Shown: positions 19,067 to 27,605 of the stretch, one piece after another
Position numbering within the stretch: the stretch's first letter is position 1
How the letters are laid out: each line of letters begins with the position of its first letter
Origin: Streptomyces pactum
GTDB taxonomy: Bacteria > Actinomycetota > Actinomycetes > Streptomycetales > Streptomycetaceae
DNA: 64,000 nucleotides
Assembly (NCBI RefSeq): GCF_002005225.1
Contig: NZ_CP019724.1
Coordinates: forward strand, 1,860,001 to 1,924,000
Direction: 5' to 3'
Position numbers and translations under genes: made by a program
Notes under the pieces: model-generated
What the model was told of the DNA's origin: nothing
What the model saw: only the letters and a program-made list of their open reading frames with translations
Database searches by the model: none

Positions 19067-19635
19067 CGGTGCTCGACGCACGGGCCGGCCTTCGGGAGTA
19101 CCTGGCGTACTGGGTCGGCACCCTGCCGGTCCGTCTGCTCGGAGCGGCGTCCGTCGTGATGGCGTGGCGGCCGTGGGCGACGGTGAGCGGTGGGCCGGGT
19201 GCGGTCGTGTTCGGATGCGCGGTCGCCCTCGCGCTGTGGGCGGCGCCGTCGCTGGACCGACGGCCGTCGCTGGAGTCCGCACGGTGGTCCCACCTCCTGC
19301 TGCGGCAGCGGACGACGGTGCTGGCGGGGAGTGTCGTGGTGATCGCGGCGTCCGGTGATCCGGCCTGGTGGGAGGGCGCCTGCGTGATCGGGCTGCTGGT
19401 CGCCTACCTGGTGATGAGTGAGACGTGGCCCTGGAGGTGGGGACGCGGGGCCGCACGCGTGTGGGCGGAGGCGATCGCGGCCTGCGCCGGGGCCGGCGTG
19501 GTGCTGACCGCCTCGGTGGTTCCGGTGAGCGGTGCCGGCTTCGGGCTGGGGCGCGTGATCGCCGCCGGGGTGGTGGTGGGTGTCGCCGTCGGCGTCGCTC
19601 AGGTGACGGGTGCTCGGCGGTGGGGCGGGAAGTAG
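19063..19635 (+). CDS. Last membrane protein of the MoxR/DUF58 operon
   Basis: A 190-residue protein with about five hydrophobic helices and almost no soluble part. The ATG overlaps the DUF58 stop (ATGA). Its 3' end overlaps the convergent ATPase gene by 37 bp. The family was not recognised; position implies a structural or transport role for the MoxR/DUF58 complex. Confidence 0.77.
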   Translation: MTVLDARAGLREYLAYWVGTLPVRLLGAASVVMAWRPWATVSGGPGAVVFGCAVALALWAAPSLDRRPSLESARWSHLLLRQRTTVLAGSVVVIAASGDPAWWEGACVIGLLVAYLVMSETWPWRWGRGAARVWAEAIAACAGAGVVLTASVVPVSGAGFGLGRVIAAGVVVGVAVGVAQVTGARRWGGK

Positions 19636-20066
19636 GCGCCGCCCAGCTCGCACCACACCGTCTTGCCGGGATTCCGCTCCGCCACGCCCCACTTGTCCGC
19701 CAGCTCCGAGACCAGCAGCAGTCCGCGTCCGCCCTCCCCGGGCTCGCGTACGTCCGTCCGCGGCACCGCCGGTACGCCGTCCCCGCTGTCGTGCACCTCG
19801 ACGCGGACGCCGTCGCCGTACGGCAGCAGGCGCAGCAGGAAGCCCCGGCCGGGCGGCACGCCGTGCACCAGGGCGTTGGTCGCCAGTTCGCTGACGCACA
19901 GCACCACGTCGTCCGCGCGCTCGCGCATGCCCCACGCGTCGAGCGCCTCGCGCGCGAACGCCCTCGCGGCGGGGACCGACCGGCGTTCCCGGCGGTAGAG
20001 GCGTTCACGCGGGGACGGGGGTTGAGTTTCCTTGTTCACGTGACGATGGTCACGCTCCGTGGTCAT
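19599..20066 (-). CDS. RsbW-like ATP-binding protein (anti-sigma/HATPase_c)
   Basis: A 155-residue stand-alone GHKL ATPase domain of the kind used as anti-sigma factors and switch kinases in Streptomyces. The N box is CVSELATNALVHG, the G1 box VEVHDSGDG, and the G2 box GRGLLLVSELADKWG. The ATG at 20066 (MTTERDHRH) is preferred over an upstream one, because the longer version runs into the divergent regulator's promoter. Such ATPases are typical neighbours of DUF5753/DUF397 pairs, as here. Confidence 0.88.
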   Translation of the reverse strand: MTTERDHRHVNKETQPPSPRERLYRRERRSVPAARAFAREALDAWGMRERADDVVLCVSELATNALVHGVPPGRGFLLRLLPYGDGVRVEVHDSGDGVPAVPRTDVREPGEGGRGLLLVSELADKWGVAERNPGKTVWCELGGAYFPPHRRAPVT

Positions 20067-20151
20067 GATGAGACAGAACGCGCTGCCGTACAGCAGGTCT
20101 GTACGGGCGCGCGAGGGTGAACGTACGCGCACGGCTGGGGAGTTCGACCTC

Positions 20152-20970
20152 ATGGGCACGACGACACGGAGGAACGCCTCCGCGATGAAGATGGTGGGGG
20201 CGCTGCTCGCCCTCTACCGCCAGGCGGCCGGACACACGCAGCGGTCACTGGGCGAGAGGTTCGTCATCGGCGAGCAGCAGATCGCGTCGATCGAGCAGGG
20301 CAGGCGGCCGCTGAAGCCGGATCTCGCCGAGCAGCTCGACGAACTCCTTGAGACAAAAGGGGCGTTGTCGGTTGCGTTGAGCAGGATGCCGGAAGTGGAT
20401 CTGGTTCCGTTGTGGGCGGAGGAGTACATCGACAGGGAGCGGGAGGCCTTCGCGATCTCGTGGTATGAGGGTTTGGCCATTCCCGGTCTGCTGCAAACAG
20501 AGGCCTACGCCCAAGCCGTCTTCCGGAGCCGGGTACCGGTCTATGACGACGACTCGATCGCGCAGTTGGTCGCTGGTCGCATCGACCGTCAATCAATTCT
20601 TCACCGCAAAGTGCCGCCCACCGTGAGCTTCGTCATCTGGGAGGCCGCGCTGCGAGACCACTTGGGCGGACGCGACGTATACGTCGAGCAGGTTCGGAAG
20701 CTGCGGGAGCACGTCGACGTACCTGGAATCACCCTCCAGGTCCTGCCACTCGGCCGAACCTCCCACGCCGGACTCGATGGCCCGTTCATCCTGCTCGAAA
20801 CACCCGAATACCAGCGGCTCGCCTACATGGAAACTCAGCGGGGCAGCCAGTTGATCGCCGATCCCGATGGGGTGGGGATCCTGACCCAGAAGTATGCGAT
20901 GCTGCGAACGCAGGCCCTCAACACCGAGGAGACGAGGGCCATGTTGGATCGTCTTCTGGGAGAAGCATGA
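20152..20970 (+). CDS. XRE-family regulator with DUF5753 domain
   Basis: A 272-residue regulator with an N-terminal helix-turn-helix at residues ~15-70 (HTQRSLGERFVIGEQQIASIEQG) and the DUF5753 ligand-like domain that begins EEYIDREREAFAISWYEGLAIPGLLQTEAYA. This architecture belongs to the BldB/WhiJ-type system in which a small DUF397 protein is the partner. The ATG follows GGGGAG. An in-frame ATG 31 codons upstream would overlap the divergent ATPase start and is disfavoured. The stop overlaps the DUF397 gene by 4 bp. Confidence 0.94.
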   Translation: MGTTTRRNASAMKMVGALLALYRQAAGHTQRSLGERFVIGEQQIASIEQGRRPLKPDLAEQLDELLETKGALSVALSRMPEVDLVPLWAEEYIDREREAFAISWYEGLAIPGLLQTEAYAQAVFRSRVPVYDDDSIAQLVAGRIDRQSILHRKVPPTVSFVIWEAALRDHLGGRDVYVEQVRKLREHVDVPGITLQVLPLGRTSHAGLDGPFILLETPEYQRLAYMETQRGSQLIADPDGVGILTQKYAMLRTQALNTEETRAMLDRLLGEA

Positions 20971-21140
20971 GCGGCACCGAACTCAAGTGGTTCAAGTCCA
21001 GCTACAGCGGAAGCGAAGGCGGCGCCTGCGTAGAAGTCGCCATCCAACCCACCACCATCCACATCCGCGACTCCAAAACAACCGTCGGCGACACCATCAC
21101 CGTCGAACCAGCCGCCTGGACCGCATTCCTCGCATGGTGA
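20967..21140 (+). CDS. DUF397-domain protein (57 aa)
   Basis: A 57-residue protein with the DUF397 pattern: LKWFKSSYSGSEGGACVEVA near the N-terminus, then IHIRDSK and a Trp-rich end (AAWTAFLAW). DUF397 proteins are small partners of the XRE/DUF5753 regulators and tune development or antibiotic production. The ATG overlaps the regulator stop. Its last 44 bp overlap the 3' end of the convergent carboxylesterase gene. It is too short for most gene finders' cut-offs, but the family match is clear. Confidence 0.92.
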   Translation: MSGTELKWFKSSYSGSEGGACVEVAIQPTTIHIRDSKTTVGDTITVEPAAWTAFLAW

Positions 21141-22593
21141 CGTCGGCCTCCCACAGGTCGAACTCGGCGTCACGCGGCCCGTACTCCACGTACGGGGCGC
21201 CGTCCCCGAACACTCGCACGGGATGCGTGGCGTCCCACGCCGTCCAGCCCGGGTCCCCGCACTCCGCGAACCGCACCCACGCCCCGTGCATCGCGTCGGC
21301 CAGCTCCTGGGGAGCACCCTCCCCCGCGAGCCTGCGGGAATCGGGCGTGTCCCCGGAGTCGAAGACGAAGCCCAGTTCCAGGGCGTGGCAGGCGCCGAGG
21401 CCGGGCAGGCCCGACGGCCAGGCGAACTCGTAGACGTAGGACGAACCCGGCCGCGCGTCGGCCAGGCGGTGCATCGGGATGCGGAGCAGGTGGTCGGTGA
21501 CCAACTGGCCGACGGTCTCGGCGGCACCGGCGTGCACGGCGCGGTAGCCGCGTACGACCTCGTTGCCGCAGTGGACGCGGGCGCGCGCGCCGGCGAGGGC
21601 GACGGCGCCGAGCCGGTCGACGCGTTCGAGGAGACCGCCGGGCACCAGCCACAGCCGGTACTCGTCACGGGTCCAGCCCATCATCAGGTCGACACCGGGT
21701 GCCGCCCCGCCCTCGACGAGCGCCTCCAGCGGATCGCGGGGAAGCACGTCCCCGTCGACGACGATGCCGAAGGCGGGTCCGCCGAGTACGGGACTGCTGA
21801 ACCTGCCCACCTCGGCCTGGGCGCGCAGCAGCTCGTCGCGGTCGGCGGCGGCGAAGGCCTCCGCGGTGGCGGGGATCTTCAGGCGCGAGGCCATGCGGCG
21901 GACCATCCGCCGCACCTTGTCGCGCTCGGCGGCCTCCGGGGCGCCGCTCTGCAGCACGGCCCGCCGGAAGAGGCCCTGGGCCCGCGGGGCGGCGAGGAGG
22001 GCGCCGGTGCTGATGGCTCCGGCGGACTGGCCGGCGAGGGTGACCCGGTCGGGGTCGCCGCCGAAGGCGGCGATCGACTCGCGCACCCACTCCAGGGCGG
22101 CGAGCTGGTCGCGCAGGCCGGCGTTGGCGGGGGCGTCCGGGAACAGTCCGTAGCCCTCGACGCCCAGCCGGTAGTTGATCGACACGCAGACCACGCCGTC
22201 CCGGGCGAAGGTGCGGCCGTCGTAGACGGGCACGGCGGACGAGCCCCTGGTCAGTGCGCCGCCGTGCAGCCAGACCAGGACCGGCAGGCGGGCGTGGGGG
22301 CCCGGCTCCGGGGTCCAGACGTTGAGGTTGAGGCAGTCCTCGCCGGGGATCGCCGGGTCGGAGAGGTACCGGGCGAAGGCCTCGGAGTACGGCGGTTTCG
22401 GCGCCGTGGGGCCGAAGGAGCCCGCGTCGCGTACGCCGTCCCAGGGCTCGGGCGGCTCGGGCGGCCGGAACCGGCGGGGCCCGAAGGGGGGCGCCGCGTA
22501 CGGGATACCCCGGAACACGGCGGTCCCGTGCTCGTACCTGCCGCGCACCGCCCCGTACGGCGTACTGACCACGGGTCTCTTCCGGTCTGCCAT
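21097..22593 (-). CDS. Type B carboxylesterase/lipase
   Basis: A 498-residue alpha/beta hydrolase that cleaves carboxylic esters, probably cytosolic because no signal is seen. The oxyanion loop is WLHGGAL (residues 109-114). The nucleophile S190 sits in AGQSAGA, a variant of the usual GESAGA. The acidic residue is probably in GWTRDEYRLW, and the catalytic His in GACHALELGF. MADRKRP was chosen as start over an ATG 14 codons upstream. It is convergent with and overlaps the DUF397 gene. Confidence 0.92.
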   Translation of the reverse strand: MADRKRPVVSTPYGAVRGRYEHGTAVFRGIPYAAPPFGPRRFRPPEPPEPWDGVRDAGSFGPTAPKPPYSEAFARYLSDPAIPGEDCLNLNVWTPEPGPHARLPVLVWLHGGALTRGSSAVPVYDGRTFARDGVVCVSINYRLGVEGYGLFPDAPANAGLRDQLAALEWVRESIAAFGGDPDRVTLAGQSAGAISTGALLAAPRAQGLFRRAVLQSGAPEAAERDKVRRMVRRMASRLKIPATAEAFAAADRDELLRAQAEVGRFSSPVLGGPAFGIVVDGDVLPRDPLEALVEGGAAPGVDLMMGWTRDEYRLWLVPGGLLERVDRLGAVALAGARARVHCGNEVVRGYRAVHAGAAETVGQLVTDHLLRIPMHRLADARPGSSYVYEFAWPSGLPGLGACHALELGFVFDSGDTPDSRRLAGEGAPQELADAMHGAWVRFAECGDPGWTAWDATHPVRVFGDGAPYVEYGPRDAEFDLWEADVTMRGMRSRRLVRR

Positions 22594-22740
22594 GACGCGC
22601 TCACCAGCCCTTCGCCGCACTGATGCACTGCTCATGCCACAGCGGTACGGCGAGCGGATCTATTCCGGACGTCCGGCTCGACGCGGCTGAGGGACAATGG
22701 AGCACACGCACGTCCGCCATGTGCCGCTGAGGAGGCCGTC

Positions 22741-23079
22741 GTGACCGTCGACCCTCATCGCCCGAGCCAGTCCGCCCCCGTGAGGATCGCCGAGGCCGAC
22801 GGGCAGCACGCCGTGCTGGCCTTCTCCGGCAACCTGGACGCTCCCGCGCTGCGCGTGCTGGAGGAGCTCCTCCTCGACCACCGCCTGCGGCAGCCCGGCA
22901 CGTGGACCCTGGAGATGAGCGACCTGCACCACATCGACCTGGCCTGCGCCTACGCGCTGCTGCGGGCGGTCACCCGGGTCCCGGAGCCGGCCGACATCAC
23001 CGTCCGCGGGGCCCGCCCGGCCGTGCACCGGACCCTCCACCACGCCGGCCTCGACGCCGTCGCCGCCTTCGCGGACTGA
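22741..23079 (+). CDS. STAS-domain protein, anti-sigma factor antagonist-like
   Basis: A 112-residue single-domain protein with the STAS alternation of strands and helices: AVLAFSGNLDAPALRVLEELLLD, then TLEMSDLHHIDLACAYALLRAV. The usual phosphorylatable Ser in DLSGVTFID-type loops is replaced by His-His-Ile-Asp, so classic switch phosphorylation is doubtful. The GTG is preceded by GAGGAGG. It stands alone, divergent from the esterase; its anti-sigma partner is not adjacent. Confidence 0.8.
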   Translation: MTVDPHRPSQSAPVRIAEADGQHAVLAFSGNLDAPALRVLEELLLDHRLRQPGTWTLEMSDLHHIDLACAYALLRAVTRVPEPADITVRGARPAVHRTLHHAGLDAVAAFAD

Positions 23080-23150
23080 CCGGGCCCGGGGCCGCCCGCC
23101 GCGCGGCCCCTCGCTTCCCGCGTCTTCCCGCCGTGACGCGGCACACCTAG

Positions 23151-23170
23151 GATAGGAAGCGCTTTCTATC
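23151..23170. promoter_or_regulatory. LacI-type operator, probable autoregulatory site
   Basis: GATAGGAAGCGCTTTCTATC is an almost perfect 20-bp palindrome with the central CG of LacI-family operators (AAGCGCTT). It lies 37 bp before the LacI start, which is the usual autoregulation position. Confidence 0.78.
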
Positions 23171-23206
23171 CCCGGGCCCCGGGCGGGCCGGAGAGGTGGT
23201 TGACCG

Positions 23207-24289
23207 ATGGGCCGTACGGCGAGTGCGAGCACGTCGGCCGGGCCGACGCTGGCGGTGGTGGCCCGGGAGGCGGGGGTCTCGGTGCCGACCGCGTCCAAGG
23301 TGGTCAACGGGCGTGAGGACGTGGCGCCCGAGACCCGCCGCCGCGTCACGGAGGCCCTGGACCGGCTCGGCTATGTGCGCAGACCCCGCTTCGACGCCAC
23401 GCACGCGCCCCGGCTGGTCGACCTCATCGTGCACTCCCTGGAGAGCTCCTGGTCGGGCGCGGTGCTGCACGGGGTGGAGGAGGCGGCGTACGACGCGGGG
23501 CTCGAGGTCGTGGTCTCGGCCGGCCTGGACCGCCCCCGGTCCGGCGCCGGGGCCGGGGAGCGGCCGCGGCCGGAGCGCGGCCGACTGGACCGGCTGGTCG
23601 CGCGCGGTTCGTCCGGAGTGCTGTTCAACCTGGCCGAACTGACCGCCGCCCAGTACGCCTGGCTGGAGCGCCACCGCATCCCCTTCGTGATGATCGACCC
23701 GGCGGAGGAACCGCCCCCGGGCGTGGTGTCCGTGGGCGCGGCCAACTGGCGGGGCGGGGTGACGGCGGCCGAGCACCTGTTGAGCCTGGGGCACGAACGG
23801 ATCGCCGTCATCGCCGGCCGGCGGCGCATGCCGGGCAGCGGCGCGCGGGTCGCCGGCTACCGCTCCGCCCTGGCCTCGGCGGGCCTGCGCCATCGCCCCG
23901 AGTACGTCCGCCACGCCGGCTTCGACCGGGCCGCGGCCCGGCGCCGCACGCGGGAGCTGCTGGACCTGCCGGTCCCGCCCACGGCCGTGTTCGTCTGCTC
24001 GGACGTGATGACCCTCGGCGTGTACGAGGCTCTGGCCGAACGGGGCCTGAAGGTGCCGGACGACGTGAGCGTGGTCGGCTTCGACGACCTGCCCGAGGCC
24101 CGCTGGGCCACCCCGGCCCTGACCACGGTGCGGCAGCCCCTCTCCGAGATGGCCGCCACCGCCCTGCGCCTGCTGCTGCGCATGATGGACGGCGACCGCC
24201 CGGAGAGCACTCGCACGGAGCTCTCGACCCGCCTGGTGGAACGCGCGAGCACGGCGCCGCCGCGCACCACCCGGGCCCTCGGCCGGTGA
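23207..24289 (+). CDS. LacI-family transcriptional regulator
   Basis: A 360-residue sugar-responsive regulator. The N-terminal HTH (LAVVAREAGVSVPTASKVVNG) and hinge helix (TRRRVTEALDRLGYV) are complete, followed by a periplasmic-binding-protein-like core with the family-typical VSVVGFDDLPEARWATPALTTVRQP. The start follows a weak GGAGAGG site. No carbohydrate transport or hydrolase gene is adjacent, so its regulon apart from the operator just upstream is unknown. Confidence 0.95.
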   Translation: MGRTASASTSAGPTLAVVAREAGVSVPTASKVVNGREDVAPETRRRVTEALDRLGYVRRPRFDATHAPRLVDLIVHSLESSWSGAVLHGVEEAAYDAGLEVVVSAGLDRPRSGAGAGERPRPERGRLDRLVARGSSGVLFNLAELTAAQYAWLERHRIPFVMIDPAEEPPPGVVSVGAANWRGGVTAAEHLLSLGHERIAVIAGRRRMPGSGARVAGYRSALASAGLRHRPEYVRHAGFDRAAARRRTRELLDLPVPPTAVFVCSDVMTLGVYEALAERGLKVPDDVSVVGFDDLPEARWATPALTTVRQPLSEMAATALRLLLRMMDGDRPESTRTELSTRLVERASTAPPRTTRALGR

Positions 24290-24303
24290 CCGCGACCGCG
24301 TCC

Positions 24304-24356
24304 CGGCCCCCGGGCCCCCGGGCCCCCGGGCCCGCTGGCCCGCTCGGCCCGCTCGG
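24304..24356. repeat. GGGCCC-rich repeat after the LacI gene
   Basis: Four CGGGCCCCC-type units are followed by three CCCGCTCGG-type units. The GGGCCC cores are self-complementary and could fold as a terminator for the LacI transcript. The role is not certain. Confidence 0.45.
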
Positions 24357-24399
24357 TCGTGAGCAGCGCCCGACTTGCCTTCCGGGAAAGCCGGGGATA

Positions 24400-24418
24400 A
24401 CTTTCCTCTCAGGAAAGT
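24400..24418. promoter_or_regulatory. Palindromic operator of the ABC-exporter operon
   Basis: ACTTTCCTCTCAGGAAAGT has 8-base perfect inverted arms around CTC, 27 bp before the first gene of an operon that encodes its own winged-helix regulator. A related half-site, CCGGGAAAG, lies at 24382-24390. It is a likely operator for that regulator. Confidence 0.62.
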
Positions 24419-24445
24419 GAAGGCTGCGGCTAGGAGACGACGAGC

Positions 24446-24952
24446 GTGAGCACACCGGTGGACGCCGAACAGGCATGGCGGGACCTGCAGCGCATCCGTG
24501 TACCGCAGGAGCGGGTGTACGACGAGTTCGAGCGGTCCGCGTCCGGCGGCCCCGGCGCGACCTACGCCACGGCCGCGCTCATGTGGCTCTTCCTGGCCGG
24601 CATGGGACTGGACCTGCCCCGGTGGGGCTCCTGGCTGTGCCTCGCCACGTATGTGGCGCTGCTGAGCGCGCTGGCCGTGAGGTACAGCCGCAGGAGCCGG
24701 ATGCGACTGCACCACTCCCGCGCCAACTGGCGGCTGCTCGCGTCGTTCGTCGCCGGGGCGGTGGTGACCGGCGGGACCGTCCTGCTCTCCGGCCACCTGG
24801 TCGAGTCGCTGGAGCCGGTGTACGCCGGTCTCGTCCAGGCCACGGTGTCCACGGCCGTGTTCATCGTGTTCACCGGGCCGACGACCCGCTGGGCGGCCGG
24901 CTCCTTGCGCGGCAGCGGCGAACCGACGGTCCGCGAGGGGGCGGGACGATGA
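24446..24952 (+). CDS. Membrane protein heading the ABC-exporter operon
   Basis: A 168-residue protein with four membrane helices (ATYATAALMWLFLAGMGL and three further segments) between charged ends. The GTG is preceded by TAGGAGA. The stop overlaps the next ATG by 4 bp. Proteins like this often stand before PadR/MarR-like regulators and ABC exporters in Streptomyces; the function is unknown. Confidence 0.82.
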   Translation: MSTPVDAEQAWRDLQRIRVPQERVYDEFERSASGGPGATYATAALMWLFLAGMGLDLPRWGSWLCLATYVALLSALAVRYSRRSRMRLHHSRANWRLLASFVAGAVVTGGTVLLSGHLVESLEPVYAGLVQATVSTAVFIVFTGPTTRWAAGSLRGSGEPTVREGAGR

Positions 24953-25305
24953 GCATCCCCAGCGGCTTCGACGAGCTGATCCACCCCGCCACCCGGCTCT
25001 CGGTGGTCTCGCTGCTCGCCGCCACCGAGTGGGCGGACTTCGCCTTCGTCCGCGACAGCCTCTCGCTCAGCGACTCCGCGCTCTCCAAACAACTGCACAC
25101 CCTGGAAGAGGCCGGATACCTGGAGATCCGCAAGGAGGGCGGCGGCCGCAAGCGGCGCACGAGGGTACGGCTGACGGAGCGTGGCCGCACCGCCTTCGAG
25201 GGGCATGTGGCGGCGCTCCGGGCGATCGTCGAGGGCGCCGCCGGGCCGACGGCGGAGACCGGGACGGCACCACGGCGGCAGCAGCCTTCGGAGGCAACCC
25301 GATGA
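24949..25305 (+). CDS. Winged-helix transcriptional regulator (MarR/ArsR-like)
   Basis: A 118-residue single-domain regulator of the HTH_34/MarR-like group. Residues ~30-80 form the wHTH (LSLSDSALSKQLHTLEEAGYLEIRKE and GGGRKRRTRVRLTERG). It overlaps both neighbours by 4 bp, so it is made with the exporter and probably represses the operon through the palindrome 27 bp before the first gene. Confidence 0.91.
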   Translation: MSIPSGFDELIHPATRLSVVSLLAATEWADFAFVRDSLSLSDSALSKQLHTLEEAGYLEIRKEGGGRKRRTRVRLTERGRTAFEGHVAALRAIVEGAAGPTAETGTAPRRQQPSEATR

Positions 25306-26234
25306 CGCGGCCCGCATCCGCCCAGCCCGTGATCCGGGCACGCGATCTGACCATGGCGTACGGCGCCGTCGACGTTCTGCGTGGCATCGATCTGGACGTC
25401 CACCGCGGCGAGGTTTTCGCCCTGCTCGGGCCCAACGGGGCCGGGAAGACCACCACCGTCGAGATCCTGGAGGGCTTCCGGCAGCGCTCCGCCGGGGAGG
25501 TCCGCGTCCTCGGCGCGGACCCGGAGCGGGGCGACGACGCCTGGCGCGGGCGGATCGGTCTGGTCCTGCAGGCCTGGCGCGACCACCCGCGCTGGCGGGT
25601 GGCCGAGCTCGTGACGCACTTCGCGACGTACTACCCCGACCCGCGCGACCCGGCCGAACTGCTGGCCCTGGTCGGCCTCACCGGCCAGGCCGACCGGCAG
25701 GTGAACCGGCTGTCCGGCGGCCAGCGCCGGCGGCTGGACGTCGCGCTCGGCATCGTCGGCCGCCCCGAACTCCTCTTCCTGGACGAGCCGACCACCGGCT
25801 TCGACCCCGAGGCGCGGCGCGAGTTCCACCTCCTGGTCGAACGGCTGGCCCGCGAGGAAGACGTCACCGTCCTGCTCACCACGCACGACCTGGTGGAGGC
25901 CGAACGGCTCGCCGACCGCATCGCGATGCTGGTCGGCGGCCGGATCCGGGCCTGCGGCACCCCGGCGGAGCTGGCCCGCCGGGCCGCCGCCCGGGCCGAG
26001 GTCCGCTGGACGGCCGACGACGGGACGCCCCGTCGCGAACGCACCGAGGACCCCTCGCGCCTGGTCTGGGAACTCCACCAGGACGCGACCGGCCCGATCG
26101 CCGGCCTGGAGGTCCGCCGCCCGACGCTGGAGGACACCTACCTGCACATGGTGCACCGGGAGGCGGACGGCACGGACGAGGGCACGGACGAGGGCGCGGA
26201 CGGGGCCGTCGACGAGGAGGCACAGGCCGCATGA
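25302..26234 (+). CDS. ABC transporter ATP-binding protein
   Basis: A 310-residue ATPase of the DrrA-like exporter class. Walker A is GPNGAGKTT, the signature is LSGGQRRRLDVALG, Walker B is LLFLDEPTTGFD, and the H-loop is LLTTHDL. A C-terminal regulatory stretch ends in Asp/Glu-rich repeats (GTDEGTDEGADG). It couples ATP hydrolysis to the ABC-2 permease encoded immediately downstream; the exported substrate is unknown. Confidence 0.95.
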   Translation: MTRPASAQPVIRARDLTMAYGAVDVLRGIDLDVHRGEVFALLGPNGAGKTTTVEILEGFRQRSAGEVRVLGADPERGDDAWRGRIGLVLQAWRDHPRWRVAELVTHFATYYPDPRDPAELLALVGLTGQADRQVNRLSGGQRRRLDVALGIVGRPELLFLDEPTTGFDPEARREFHLLVERLAREEDVTVLLTTHDLVEAERLADRIAMLVGGRIRACGTPAELARRAAARAEVRWTADDGTPRRERTEDPSRLVWELHQDATGPIAGLEVRRPTLEDTYLHMVHREADGTDEGTDEGADGAVDEEAQAA

Positions 26235-26263
26235 GGGGAGGACGGGAAACAGGGGGAACACAC

Positions 26264-27118
26264 ATGACGTCGAAGCGTCTGCGCGCCGGGTTCCAGCGCG
26301 GCGGCATCGAACTGCGGCACCTGCTGCGCAATCCCAAGGAGATGTCCGGCCATCTGAGCAACGTGGTCGTCGCTCTGCTGATCGCCGCCTACATCAGCGA
26401 CGACGTGCCCGGCACCGAGACCCCGATGGCCCACCTGGTGCTGGCGGGCTTCGCCGCCTACCTGCTGTTCCAGATCGGGCTGATCAACCTCCCGCAGATA
26501 CTCGTGACCGAGCGGGAGGAGGGCGCCCTGCTGCGGCTGCGCGCGACGCCCGGCGGGATACCGGCCTACCTCGTCGCCAAGTGCCTGCTGGTGGTCGCCG
26601 TGGCGGCCGGCACCCTGGCCCTGCTCCTGGCGGCCGCCGCGCTGCTGGTGGACGGGCCGCTGCCGCGCGGGCCGGGCGACTGGCTGACGCTGCTGTGGGT
26701 CACCGCGCTCGGACTGCTCGCCGTCGTGCCGCTGGGCGCGGCCATCGGCGCCGTGCTGCCCAACCCGCGCGAGGCACTGGCGTTGATCATGCTGCCCACG
26801 ATGGCGCTGCTGCTGACCTCCGGAGCGGTATTCCCGCTCACCTCGCTGCCGGTGCCGGTCCAGCAGGTGGCCTCCGTCTTCCCGCTCAAGTGGATGGCGC
26901 AGGGTTTGCGTTCGGCGCTGCTGCCGGACTCCGCACGGGCCGCCGAGGCGGCGGGTTCCTGGGAGCTGCCCATGGTCGCCCTGGTACTGGCCGCCTGGGC
27001 CGTCCTCGGCTTCCTCCTCGCGGTCCCGCTCCTGCGCCGCGCCGCCCGCCGCGAGTCCGGCTCCCGCCTGTCGGCACGCCACCGCAAGGCGGCCCGGAGC
27101 GGGGCGCTGTCCGCGTAG
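26264..27118 (+). CDS. ABC-2 type permease
   Basis: A 284-residue permease with about six membrane helices in ABC-2 order. It contains a cytosolic TEREEGALLRLRATPG loop, typical of the coupling helix region, and the conserved FPLTSLPVPVQQVASVFPLKW. The ATG after AGGGGGAACAC is preferred; an ATG 33 bases upstream overlaps the ATPase stop and is also possible. Partner of the ATPase upstream. Confidence 0.92.
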   Translation: MTSKRLRAGFQRGGIELRHLLRNPKEMSGHLSNVVVALLIAAYISDDVPGTETPMAHLVLAGFAAYLLFQIGLINLPQILVTEREEGALLRLRATPGGIPAYLVAKCLLVVAVAAGTLALLLAAAALLVDGPLPRGPGDWLTLLWVTALGLLAVVPLGAAIGAVLPNPREALALIMLPTMALLLTSGAVFPLTSLPVPVQQVASVFPLKWMAQGLRSALLPDSARAAEAAGSWELPMVALVLAAWAVLGFLLAVPLLRRAARRESGSRLSARHRKAARSGALSA

Positions 27119-27169
27119 GCGGGCCCGTCACCCGCGAGCGGAACCAACGGCGGGCCTGCACGGAACGAT

Positions 27170-27188
27170 TCGGTCCGACACGGACCGA
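27170..27188. terminator. Short hairpin after the ABC permease
   Basis: TCGGTCCGACACGGACCGA has 8-base perfect arms and a 3-base loop, 52 bp past the permease stop. It has no T-run. Probable terminator of the exporter operon. Confidence 0.45.
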
Positions 27189-27248
27189 GATGAGACCTGC
27201 AAACGGCCGAGGGAGGGGTGTCTGCGCTTGTTGCTGCTATCGGTCTGC

Positions 27249-27522
27249 GGGTGAACCCGGCTTCGTCCTCGAAGCAGATGTAGCCCCCGCAAGCCGCCCG
27301 GGCTCTTTCACCTCCGCCCCGGTCGCCTCCTTCCACGCGGTCACGGCCCTCTCGTCGCGTTCGGCGACCCGCCGGGCGGGAGCCTGCGGGCTGAAGCCGA
27401 GCCGGTGTATCAGCCGCGTCGCACCCGAGACGCTGTAGGAGACGTGGAACTTCCGGCCGATCAGCGTGGCCACCCTCGATGCGGTCCACACCTGGTCCTC
27501 CACCCAGCCGTGCGCGGCCGGG
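27249..27522 (-). mobile_element. IS630-family transposase fragment
   Basis: About 275 bp that closely matches an internal piece of the complete IS630-family element at 34415-35582. It covers the end of the DNA-binding part (GWVEDQVWTASRVATLIGRK), the frameshift region and the first catalytic stretch (GGYICFEDEAGF). Both ends of the element, the rest of the DDE domain and the HTH are missing. At the frameshift position it has GTGAAAGAG instead of the GTAAAAGAG of the complete copy, so even the slippage site is altered. Non-functional remnant. Confidence 0.87.
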
Positions 27523-27605
27523 CCCTGCTCCGGCTGACCGTCACCGATCATCGGGCCCGCCGACCTGACGGTCGGCGGGCGCACAACGCGACTTCGTCCA
27601 TAAGT

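Noticed and set aside
17465..20008. An open frame of ~850 codons on the minus strand opposite the DUF58 operon
   Set aside because: Arg/Pro/Ala-rich low-complexity translation with no domain, fully antiparallel to well-supported genes. A common artefact of high-GC coding DNA.
20059..20151. Longer N-terminus for the XRE/DUF5753 regulator
   Set aside because: The extra 31 residues are unlike the family and would overlap the start of the divergent ATPase gene. The ATG at 20152 has a ribosome site.
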